A DNA stretch of 7,120 nt, from the NCBI GenBank assembly GCA_016780435.1, contig JADHLU010000042.1, positions 1-7,120 of the forward strand, given 5' to 3'. Of this stretch, positions 1-5,304 are shown one piece after another. A model generated the notes under the pieces. The model saw nothing but the letters and a program-made list of their open reading frames with translations, made no database searches and was not told the origin of the DNA. Each line of letters starts with the position of its first letter. Position 1 is the first letter of the stretch. The translations under genes were made by a program, and so were the position numbers. Source of the DNA: Flavobacteriaceae bacterium. GTDB lineage: Bacteria > Bacteroidota > Bacteroidia > Flavobacteriales > Flavobacteriaceae.

Positions 1-515
1 TGGTGGTAATGCGTTTATTAGGTCAGTTAGGAGTGCCTGATTTGGCCATCAAATGGCCAAACGACATAATGTCAGGCTCTAAAAAGATCTGTGGTATTCT
101 TGTTGAACGTGCTTTGCTAGGTTCTCAAAGCAGTCCATTCGTTGTGGGGGTGGGAATCAATGTGAATCAACACTCTTTTGAAGCATTGACCCATGCCACC
201 TCTGTAACGCTAAAAACCAATGAAACTCATGATATAGACCGGCTTGCTCGAAATCTCTCTGCCTCTATAGAAGAAGCCATGGGTGGTCAATTAGAGCTCG
301 AGCCCCAGGCGTATGTTGCGCTTTTAAATCGATTTGAAGAGGTGCTTTATCGAAAGGGGGATTACTGCGAAGTTTCCGTGAATCAAGGCGATTACCAGAG
401 CGTAAAAATTTTAGGCGTTAACCAAGACGGAAGGCTTCAGGTTCAAGACGTCAATCAGCACCGTTTTTTGCTGGATAGTTCAGAAACCCGGTTTGTTTAC
501 GCCGAAAAATGCTGA
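1..515 (+). CDS. birA: Biotin-[acetyl-CoA-carboxylase] ligase, 3' part (5' end outside window)
   Basis: This is the C-terminal part of a biotin-protein ligase, which makes biotinyl-AMP from biotin and ATP and transfers biotin to a lysine of carboxylase carrier domains in the cytoplasm. The reading frame is open from the left edge (first full codon at base 3), so the N-terminal biotin-binding part, including the GRGR-type loop, lies outside the window. About 170 residues are visible. They include the family motif KWPND (visible residues 17-21), the following KxxGILVE stretch (28-35, whose Lys matches the ligand-contacting Lys of E. coli BirA), and GVGINVN (49-55) of the central domain. A small SH3-like C-terminal domain follows, with a G-V-N-Q-D-G-R-L pattern (about 138-145). 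Whether an N-terminal DNA-binding domain exists cannot be seen; flavobacterial forms usually lack it. The stop lies inside the end of the convergent SRPBCC gene (19-base overlap). The family call is very safe. Confidence 0.95.
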   Translation, partial: VVMRLLGQLGVPDLAIKWPNDIMSGSKKICGILVERALLGSQSSPFVVGVGINVNQHSFEALTHATSVTLKTNETHDIDRLARNLSASIEEAMGGQLELEPQAYVALLNRFEEVLYRKGDYCEVSVNQGDYQSVKILGVNQDGRLQVQDVNQHRFLLDSSETRFVYAEKC

Positions 516-895
516 ACCGTTTTCGAGGCTAGCGTTTCGATGAAGTTGGTCAGTGGCGATTTGATCATCATGCTGATCATCGGGTTGAATGATCCGCTAA
601 AATACAGATCCAATGTGGCTTGCTGCTCGTTACCTCCAATTTCGACCTTTAATTGAAAGGGAAACTGTTCGTTGGTAGAACCTAAAACAACGCGTTGGTC
701 GGGGCTGCGCTCTTCAAATTTCAACACAATTTCGGGCATTCCCTTGAGGGCAAATTTGAACGCATCATCGCTTAAGACACTAAAAACACTGATGTTTTCG
801 GGCATAATGTGCTCAAAGTTGGAGACCTGGGACAAAAAAGAGTACAGTTCTTTTTGAGCCGTGTTTACGGTTTTTTGTTCGGTAGAAATTTCCAT
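497..895 (-). CDS. SRPBCC-fold (START/polyketide-cyclase-like) small protein
   Basis: This 132-residue soluble protein has no signal peptide and no membrane segment. Its sequence pattern resembles the SRPBCC superfamily, which forms a helix-grip cavity for hydrophobic ligands: an N-terminal strand, then a helix with F-L-S-Q-V-S-N-F-E-H-I-M-P (about 20-32), then alternating strands, and a long C-terminal amphipathic helix (about 108-130). No catalytic residues can be assigned, and ligand and function are unknown. It starts 15 bases after the pyrE stop on the same strand, so it is very probably co-transcribed with pyrE. From memory this pairing recurs in Flavobacteriia, which argues for a real gene. 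No Shine-Dalgarno sequence is visible before the ATG. Its last 19 bases overlap the end of birA on the other strand. The fold call is by recognition of the sequence pattern and should be checked by profile search. Confidence 0.85.
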   Translation of the reverse strand: MEISTEQKTVNTAQKELYSFLSQVSNFEHIMPENISVFSVLSDDAFKFALKGMPEIVLKFEERSPDQRVVLGSTNEQFPFQLKVEIGGNEQQATLDLYFSGSFNPMISMMIKSPLTNFIETLASKTVQHFSA

Positions 896-910
896 GCTTT
901 AAGCTTAATG

Positions 911-1561
911 TTAGTTGGAGGTTGGGTTCCAATCACTTGGATTAGCTCGCCACTGCGCGAGTAACTCTAATTGCTCTGTAGTTATCGTTTCATTTATCTG
1001 GGCAAATTGAATTAGGTGGTTGTAATCGCTCAGAGTAATCAGCTTTAATTCGTTGTCTTCGAATAGTGCATTGGCCTTTTCGAAATTATACGTAAAGATG
1101 GCGGCCATTCCTTTGATTTTAGCCCCCGCTTCTTCGAGCGCCTCGACGGCCTTGTAACTGCTTTTTCCGGTTGAAATAAGGTCTTCAATCACCACCACAT
1201 TCTGGCCTTTGTGCAACAGGCCTTCGATCTGATTCATACGTCCATGACTTTTGGGTTCTGGACGTACATAAACAAAGGGAAGCCCCATAGACTCGGCGAC
1301 TAGAATCCCAATTCCAATGGCCCCTGTAGCTACACCGGCAATGACCTCTGGGGTGCCAAATTGTTGTTCAATTTTGCGCACAAACTCCTGTCGAAGATAG
1401 TTTCTAACCGCAGGAAAAGAGAGGGCTAAGCGATTGTCGCAATAAATCGGCGAGCGCATTCCTGAGGCCCATGTAAAAGGTGTTTCAGGATTCAGTTGAA
1501 TTGCCTTTATTTGTAGCAGAAGCTCTGCCGTTTTAAAGGCTGTTTCTTTGTCCAAAATCAT
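911..1561 (-). CDS. pyrE: Orotate phosphoribosyltransferase
   Basis: PyrE joins orotate and PRPP to give orotidine 5'-monophosphate, the fifth step of de novo pyrimidine synthesis, as a cytoplasmic dimer. The start at the ATG encoding M-I-L-D-K gives 216 residues, normal for the family. The frame stays open for 51 more codons upstream, but that stretch lies antisense to the Nudix gene and does not resemble PyrE. The 13-residue PRPP-binding motif VVVIEDLISTGKS is at 122-134. The active-site loop follows Y-V-R at 98-100, with K104, H106 and G107. The position matching Lys100 of the Salmonella enzyme is Pro101, a variant I recall from other Bacteroidota, so probably not a defect. N-E-T-P-F-T-W-A-S-G (24-34 region) is the usual orotate-side segment. 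The gene heads a leftward unit with the SRPBCC gene and starts only 7 bases from the divergent Nudix start. Confidence 0.96.
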   Translation of the reverse strand: MILDKETAFKTAELLLQIKAIQLNPETPFTWASGMRSPIYCDNRLALSFPAVRNYLRQEFVRKIEQQFGTPEVIAGVATGAIGIGILVAESMGLPFVYVRPEPKSHGRMNQIEGLLHKGQNVVVIEDLISTGKSSYKAVEALEEAGAKIKGMAAIFTYNFEKANALFEDNELKLITLSDYNHLIQFAQINETITTEQLELLAQWRANPSDWNPTSN

Positions 1562-1568
1562 AGCGCGA

Positions 1569-2165
1569 ATGTACGAAGTTTTCGTCAATGAGAATCGACT
1601 TGTTCTACAGTCACATGGCTGTAAACGGCAAGAAAAAACCAAAGAAATAAGCTCCAAGAAAGCGCTTCGAGCTCTGGTGACTTTACTGTTCGAAAAACCA
1701 AAGAAAAACACCACTTATCTGCGATTTGATAAGCCGCAAGACCCATTAGAACTGTTTAAAGAGTGCTACAAAGAAGTGATCGCCGCGGGCGGAGTAGTTC
1801 GCAATAAAAAACACGAGGTACTTTTTATCTATCGCAACAATAAATGGGATCTTCCAAAGGGTAAGATTGAAAAGAGCGAGACCCTTGAAGAGGCGGCTAT
1901 TCGAGAAGTTTGTGAAGAAACCGGACTTCCTGAAGTGGCTCTCGGACCTCAAAGCGCGATTACGTATCACCTATTTAAACGAAAAGGAGAGGTACGCCTC
2001 AAGACGACTTTCTGGTACGAAATGCGCTCTGATTATAAAGGTCCCTTAAATCCTCAGGTCGATGAAGGAATTACCGAGGTGGTCTGGTTGAGCGATTCAG
2101 AGCAGCGTGTAGCCTTAAGGCATTCGTACAAAAACATAGTAGGCCTGTTTAACGGCCAAGACTAG
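1569..2165 (+). CDS. Nudix hydrolase with flavobacterial-type N-terminal region
   Basis: Nudix enzymes hydrolyse nucleoside diphosphates linked to another group, using divalent metal; the substrate here cannot be predicted. The chosen start gives 198 residues beginning M-Y-E-V-F-V-N, as in related Bacteroidota proteins I remember. An ATA-initiated extension of seven codons is unlikely and would overlap the pyrE start. The Nudix domain begins near residue 70 with A-A-G-G-V-V. The Nudix box is complete at 98-120 and fits GX5EX7REUXEEXGU exactly (G98, E104, R112, E113, E116, E117, G119, L120). K-W-D-L-P-K-G (92-98) precedes it. Residues 1-70 are a basic N-terminal region of unknown role with no membrane segment. 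The gene stands alone on its strand between two leftward units. Its start lies 7 bases from the pyrE start and its stop overlaps the coaD end by 17 bases. No Shine-Dalgarno sequence is visible. Confidence 0.93.
   Translation: MYEVFVNENRLVLQSHGCKRQEKTKEISSKKALRALVTLLFEKPKKNTTYLRFDKPQDPLELFKECYKEVIAAGGVVRNKKHEVLFIYRNNKWDLPKGKIEKSETLEEAAIREVCEETGLPEVALGPQSAITYHLFKRKGEVRLKTTFWYEMRSDYKGPLNPQVDEGITEVVWLSDSEQRVALRHSYKNIVGLFNGQD
1606..1623. promoter_or_regulatory. Imperfect 18-bp dyad upstream of pyrE, possible operator
   Basis: TACAGTCACATGGCTGTA reads the same on both strands at 14 of 18 positions, with perfect 5-base outer arms (TACAG/CTGTA). It lies 45-62 bases upstream of the pyrE start codon and inside the first codons (about 13-19) of the Nudix gene. 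The gap between the two genes is only 7 bases, so control sites for pyrE must lie in the Nudix coding region, and this is the strongest dyad there. The symmetry is seen directly; a role as a regulator site is inference, and chance similarity is quite possible. Confidence 0.25.
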
Positions 2166-2622
2166 CAATCAATTCACTTACGGGTTGTGGTACTAATGCA
2201 CTGATATCTCCGTTGTGCTTTAAAACGTCACGCACTATAGAAGAACTTATAAAAGCCTTGTCAGAGGCGGTAAGTAGAAAGACGGTTTCAATCTTAGAAA
2301 GCGTTCTATTGGTGTGGGCTATAGCTTTCTCAAACTCGAAATCAGCCGGATTGCGCAGCCCTCTAAGTATGAATTGGGCTTCTACGCTTTTACAAAAATC
2401 AACTGTTAGACCCGAATAGGTGGTGATTTCAATTCTAGGCTCATCTCCAAAAGCCTTCTGCAGAAAAGCCAAACGCTCCTCGAGGCTAAATCGGTAGCCC
2501 TTTTCACTGTTTTCGCCTATGGCCACTACCAAGTGGTCAAAAAGAGAAAGACCTCTCTGAATAATGTCGTAGTGCCCGAGTGTGATGGGATCAAAAGATC
2601 CCGGAAAGACGGCCTTTTTCAT
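2149..2622 (-). CDS. coaD: Phosphopantetheine adenylyltransferase
   Basis: CoaD transfers AMP from ATP to 4'-phosphopantetheine, giving dephospho-CoA, the second-last step of coenzyme A synthesis; the enzyme is a cytoplasmic hexamer. The start at M-K-K-A-V-F-P-G-S-F-D-P gives 157 residues, the normal length. An ATG five codons upstream is possible but would begin right at the ddl stop and adds residues not typical of the family. The nucleotidyltransferase signature T-L-G-H is at 14-17, with G8-S9-F10 before it. R-G-L-R-N (87-91) followed by D-F-E-F-E (94-98) is the substrate loop, and I-S-S-S-I-V-R (125-131) is the C-terminal ATP-binding motif. It follows ddl by 16 bases on the same strand, with no Shine-Dalgarno sequence, so it is probably co-transcribed with ddl. 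The 3' end overlaps the Nudix gene end. Confidence 0.96.
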   Translation of the reverse strand: MKKAVFPGSFDPITLGHYDIIQRGLSLFDHLVVAIGENSEKGYRFSLEERLAFLQKAFGDEPRIEITTYSGLTVDFCKSVEAQFILRGLRNPADFEFEKAIAHTNRTLSKIETVFLLTASDKAFISSSIVRDVLKHNGDISALVPQPVSELIASLGR

Positions 2623-2638
2623 GTCCGAAAGGTACAAA

Positions 2639-3628
2639 TTAATCGTTGAGAGCTTGATCGATCATGGCCTCGAACAACTGAGCAAGCGTCAGGCCCGCCG
2701 CCTTGAGCTGTTGCGGAATAATACTTTGTTTGGTGAGCCCCGGTGTGGTATTGATCTCGAGCAAATGAGGTATGCCGTCGACCAGTATAAATTCAGATCT
2801 AGAAACGCCCATTAATCCGAGGTGCTTGTGAAGCATAACAGCCCATTCTTTTGCTTGCGCCAATTGGTCTTCAGGCAGTGGAGCAGGAGTAATCTCTCTA
2901 GAGGCACCAAGGTACTTCGCTTCAAAATCAAAAAAGGTGTTGTCGGTTTCTATTAGGGTAACGGGAAGGGCGACTAGTTCGCCTTCTAATTGAATAACTC
3001 CGACCGTTATTTCAGGTCCAACAAGCGCTTCTTCTATGAGTATCTCTTTGTCCACTTCTGCGACCCTTTTTAGAGCCGGCATTAATTCATCAACCGTACT
3101 TATTTTTTCAATTCCAAAACTGCTTCCCGAACGATTTGCCTTAACAAAAACGGGTAGGTTCAGCGATTGAAATGCTGTGCTGAAATTATGAGAGTCATTC
3201 AGGTTTACGGCCAGGGACTTGGCCGAGGGAATTCCCAGCTGCCTAGCAATGAGCAAGAGATCACGCTTGTTAAAAGTCAAGGCCGAAGCGTAATGACCGC
3301 TTGCGGTTTGTTTGATTTGCAGCAATTCGAAGTAGGCAGCAAGCACTCCGTCTTCGCCTGGGGTACCGTGAATGGCGTTGAACACCACATCAAAGTGAAT
3401 AGATTGCTGTTCCAAGGTGAAGCTGAAATCGTTGCGGTCAATAGCTATGTGATGGTCATCTAAAACCACATTCCATGAATCTTTTTGAATGTCTACGGCG
3501 TAAACCTCAAATTTTTTAGGGTCTAAGTGTTCGCAAACATGCGCGCCGCTCAAAAGGGATATTTCTCGTTCAGCAGAATAGCCTCCCATCACTACTGCCA
3601 CTTTTAAGCGCCGTGTACTTTTTGCCAT
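2639..3628 (-). CDS. ddl: D-alanine-D-alanine ligase
   Basis: Ddl is an ATP-grasp enzyme that makes the D-Ala-D-Ala dipeptide for the peptidoglycan stem peptide in the cytoplasm. The start at M-A-K-S gives 329 residues. An ATG 13 codons further up lies in the promoter region and adds an unusual tail, so I reject it. Motifs are G-G-Y-S-A-E-R-E-I-S-L (15-25, E20 matching Glu15 of E. coli DdlB), H-G-T-P-G-E-D-G (87-94), K-A-N-R-S-G-S-S-F-G (163-172, S170 matching Ser150), E-A-K-Y (236-239), R-S-E-F (277-280) and E-I-N-T-T-P-G-L-T (291-299). Tyr239 sits where Tyr216 marks D-Ala specificity rather than D-lactate, so this is a standard ligase, not a vancomycin-resistance type. It is the first gene of a leftward unit with coaD and is divergent from the PASTA protein gene. 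Confidence 0.97.
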   Translation of the reverse strand: MAKSTRRLKVAVVMGGYSAEREISLLSGAHVCEHLDPKKFEVYAVDIQKDSWNVVLDDHHIAIDRNDFSFTLEQQSIHFDVVFNAIHGTPGEDGVLAAYFELLQIKQTASGHYASALTFNKRDLLLIARQLGIPSAKSLAVNLNDSHNFSTAFQSLNLPVFVKANRSGSSFGIEKISTVDELMPALKRVAEVDKEILIEEALVGPEITVGVIQLEGELVALPVTLIETDNTFFDFEAKYLGASREITPAPLPEDQLAQAKEWAVMLHKHLGLMGVSRSEFILVDGIPHLLEINTTPGLTKQSIIPQQLKAAGLTLAQLFEAMIDQALND

Positions 3629-3648
3629 AGTTTGTGTTCTTGACCGCT

Positions 3649-3656
3649 GAAAAGTA
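3649..3656 (-). promoter_or_regulatory. Possible -7 box for ddl-coaD
   Basis: On the minus strand TACTTTTC matches seven of eight positions of the Bacteroidota -7 consensus TAnnTTTG. It is about 20 bases before the ddl ATG, which would give a very short leader. No convincing TTTG -33 element lies at the expected distance. The only other sequence in the 74-base gap is the oppositely oriented promoter of the PASTA gene, so the ddl promoter must be in or near here. The site itself is a weak call. Confidence 0.3.
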
Positions 3657-3676
3657 CTAAAAATCACCCCTTTTTC

Positions 3677-3684
3677 TATCTTTG
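3677..3684 (+). promoter_or_regulatory. Bacteroidota-type -7 promoter box for the PASTA-rluD-yaaA unit
   Basis: TATCTTTG matches the Bacteroidota sigma factor -7 consensus TAnnTTTG at every position and ends 18 bases before the ATG at 3703. Transcription would start around 3690, leaving a leader of roughly a dozen bases with no Shine-Dalgarno sequence, as is usual in this phylum. A matching TTTG -33 element is not seen at the usual spacing; a TTGACC at 3640-3645 is too far away. Confidence 0.5.
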
Positions 3685-3702
3685 TCTACTGAAACTTTCC
3701 CT

Positions 3703-4269
3703 ATGAAGAGACTGTTCTCTTTCTTTATTTCAACCGTTTTTTGGATTCAATTAGGTTTGGCCGCTACGCTTATTTTTTTGCTCGTTAACCTAAGCGGATG
3801 GGGCCTAGCCCTTTTCACTCAGCACAATAAAGAAGTGAGTGTTCCTGATTTAAGGGGAAAATCAATTTCGGAGGTTTCGGGTATTCTAGACGCCCTTTCA
3901 CTGCGGTATGAAGTTTACGACACTATCTCGTTCAGTGCTGAATTCGAGCCTTTTGCGGTGAGAGAACAGAATCCGCTGCCCTTTGAAAAGGTAAAGTCGA
4001 ACCGCAAGATTTACCTGGTAATAAACAGAGGAGATTACCAGCGTATTGCTCTGCCAGATGTCATTCAATCTACCGAGCGAAACGCTAGAAATAAGCTTAA
4101 TTCTTCAGGTCTTCAGGTCAATGACTCTGCCGTTTACATTGACGCCATTGGAAAAGACATGGTCTATGAGGTCAGAATTGGGGAAACCACTGTTCAGAAG
4201 GGCACCCTGTTGGGTCAGAATGACGTGCTCACCCTGGTTTTAGGAAACGGAAAAGACAGTATTCAATGA
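3703..4269 (+). CDS. Membrane-anchored protein with two PASTA domains
   Basis: This is a 188-residue single-pass protein. A basic N-terminus (K2, R3) is followed by one hydrophobic segment at about 12-38, which should leave the rest in the periplasm. Two PASTA-like repeats follow, at about 45-110 (V-P-D-L-R-G-K-S near 47-54, ending Y-L-V-I-N-R-G) and about 116-181 (L-P-D-V-I near 117-121, ending L-T-L-V-L-G). PASTA domains in other proteins bind peptidoglycan fragments or beta-lactams, but here no kinase or transpeptidase domain is attached, so the role is unknown. The placement beside ddl suggests a link to the cell wall, by inference only. A TTG-initiated extension of seven codons would begin inside the -7 box and is rejected. 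The stop overlaps the rluD start in an ATGA, which implies translational coupling. Confidence 0.9.
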   Translation: MKRLFSFFISTVFWIQLGLAATLIFLLVNLSGWGLALFTQHNKEVSVPDLRGKSISEVSGILDALSLRYEVYDTISFSAEFEPFAVREQNPLPFEKVKSNRKIYLVINRGDYQRIALPDVIQSTERNARNKLNSSGLQVNDSAVYIDAIGKDMVYEVRIGETTVQKGTLLGQNDVLTLVLGNGKDSIQ

Positions 4270-5297
4270 AAGACAACCAGACCGATTTTTTAGACGATCT
4301 GCCCGAGGCAGAGGCGCTGCATGAGCATTATGCGTTTGAAGCAGCTAAAGGACAAGAACCCCTTCGGGTTGATTTGTTTTTGATGAATTTTATTGAACAT
4401 GCAACGCGCTCAAAGATCCAAGCTGCGGCCAAAAACGGAAATATTTGGGTCAATGAAAAGCCGGTAAAACAGAATTATAAGGTTAAGCCCTACGATGTGG
4501 TGAAGGTGCTGTTTGAGCATCCGCCTTATGAGCAGCTATTGGTGGCCGAGGCCATTCCGATCGAGGTAGTCTACGAAGACGACCAAGTGGTGGTGGTCAA
4601 TAAACCGGCCGGCATGGTCGTTCATCCGGGCCATGGCAACTACTCGGGCACTTTACTCAACGCTCTTATGCATCATTTCAACGGGCTGCCATTAAATGCA
4701 GATAACCGCCCGGGACTGGTGCACCGAATAGATAAGGACACCTCGGGACTGTTAGTGGTTGCTAAAACAGCTTCTGCATTGGTTCATCTCACCCGACAAT
4801 TTTTTGAGAAGACCTCTAAGCGGGAGTACGTAGCACTGGTTTGGGGAATCTTTGAAGAGGAGGCTGGAACCATAGAGGGAGCCATTGGTAGAAGCCTAAA
4901 GAATCGCCTGCAGATGGATGTTTTTGAAGACGGAACTTACGGAAAGCCAGCCGTAACGCATTACGAGGTGATGGAATCGTTTAGGTATGTGAGCTTAGTT
5001 AAATGCGTTTTAGAGACGGGTCGCACACATCAAATTAGGGCCCACATGAAACACATTGGGCACCCGTTGTTTAACGACGAGCGCTATGGCGGAAACGGCA
5101 TACTCAAAGGAACCACCTTTACCAAATACAAGCAGTTTGTTCAGAACTGTTTTAAAGTGCTTCCCAGACAGGCGCTACACGCGCGAACCCTAGGCTTTGA
5201 GCATCCAGTTACTGGAAAATTCTTAACTTTTGAGTCTGAATTGCCTCAAGATTTTGTGGCCTGTATTGAAAAATGGAGGTCGTACACAAATGCCTAA
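4266..5297 (+). CDS. rluD: RluA-family 23S rRNA pseudouridine synthase (RluD-like)
   Basis: The enzyme converts uridines to pseudouridine, probably in 23S rRNA (helix 69 if it is a true RluD). It has 343 residues. After a short acidic N-terminal tail there is an S4 RNA-binding domain at about 32-82 (L-R-V-D-L-F-L at 33-39, N-G-N-I-W-V-N-E-K-P-V at 57-67). The catalytic domain starts near 95, with N-K-P-A-G-M-V-V-H-P (112-121). It holds the signature H-R-I-D-K-D-T-S-G (153-161), where Asp156 is the catalytic nucleophile, and then G-R-T-H-Q-I-R-A-H (252-260). Length and S4 domain fit RluD better than RluA or RluC, but site specificity cannot be read from sequence, so the symbol is a best guess. 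The start codon overlaps the PASTA gene stop by 4 bases; yaaA follows directly. Confidence 0.93.
   Translation: MKDNQTDFLDDLPEAEALHEHYAFEAAKGQEPLRVDLFLMNFIEHATRSKIQAAAKNGNIWVNEKPVKQNYKVKPYDVVKVLFEHPPYEQLLVAEAIPIEVVYEDDQVVVVNKPAGMVVHPGHGNYSGTLLNALMHHFNGLPLNADNRPGLVHRIDKDTSGLLVVAKTASALVHLTRQFFEKTSKREYVALVWGIFEEEAGTIEGAIGRSLKNRLQMDVFEDGTYGKPAVTHYEVMESFRYVSLVKCVLETGRTHQIRAHMKHIGHPLFNDERYGGNGILKGTTFTKYKQFVQNCFKVLPRQALHARTLGFEHPVTGKFLTFESELPQDFVACIEKWRSYTNA
5275..5280 (+). promoter_or_regulatory. Shine-Dalgarno-like GGAGGT before yaaA
   Basis: GGAGGT lies in the last codons of rluD, 9 bases before an ATG at 5290 and 24 bases before the ATG at 5305. It is the only strong anti-16S match seen at a gene start in this window, which is notable because Bacteroidota genes rarely use one. 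If functional it favours the upstream yaaA start, giving five extra residues (M-P-K-N-A). It could equally be a chance product of the W-R-S codons in rluD. Confidence 0.35.
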
Positions 5298-5304
5298 GAA
5301 CGCT

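Noticed and set aside
561..582. Repeated TGATCATC with a 12-base period
   Set aside because: It is explained by the Met/Ile-rich coding stretch (M-I-S-M-M-I) of the SRPBCC gene; only two copies, no further repeats.
1562..1714. Open extension of the pyrE frame by 51 codons upstream of 1561
   Set aside because: It runs antisense through the Nudix start, is Phe/Ser/Arg-rich, does not resemble PyrE, and the shorter form already has normal family length.
2142..2157. GGCC-N8-GGCC as a terminator between the Nudix gene and coaD
   Set aside because: The stem is only 4 bp and no T-run follows on either strand; not supportable as an intrinsic terminator.
2623..2637. Upstream ATG giving coaD five extra residues
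   Set aside because: The family N-terminus begins at M-K-K-A-V-F-P-G-S-F-D; the extra codons begin just at the ddl stop and have no ribosome-binding support.
3167..3463. 98-codon open frame on the plus strand inside ddl
   Set aside because: It is fully antisense to the conserved ATP-grasp coding region, has no recognisable domain and no start signal, so it is a shadow frame.
3629..3667. Upstream ATG giving ddl 13 extra residues
   Set aside because: It falls in the divergent promoter region, and the added tail is not family-like; the ATG at 3628 gives normal length.
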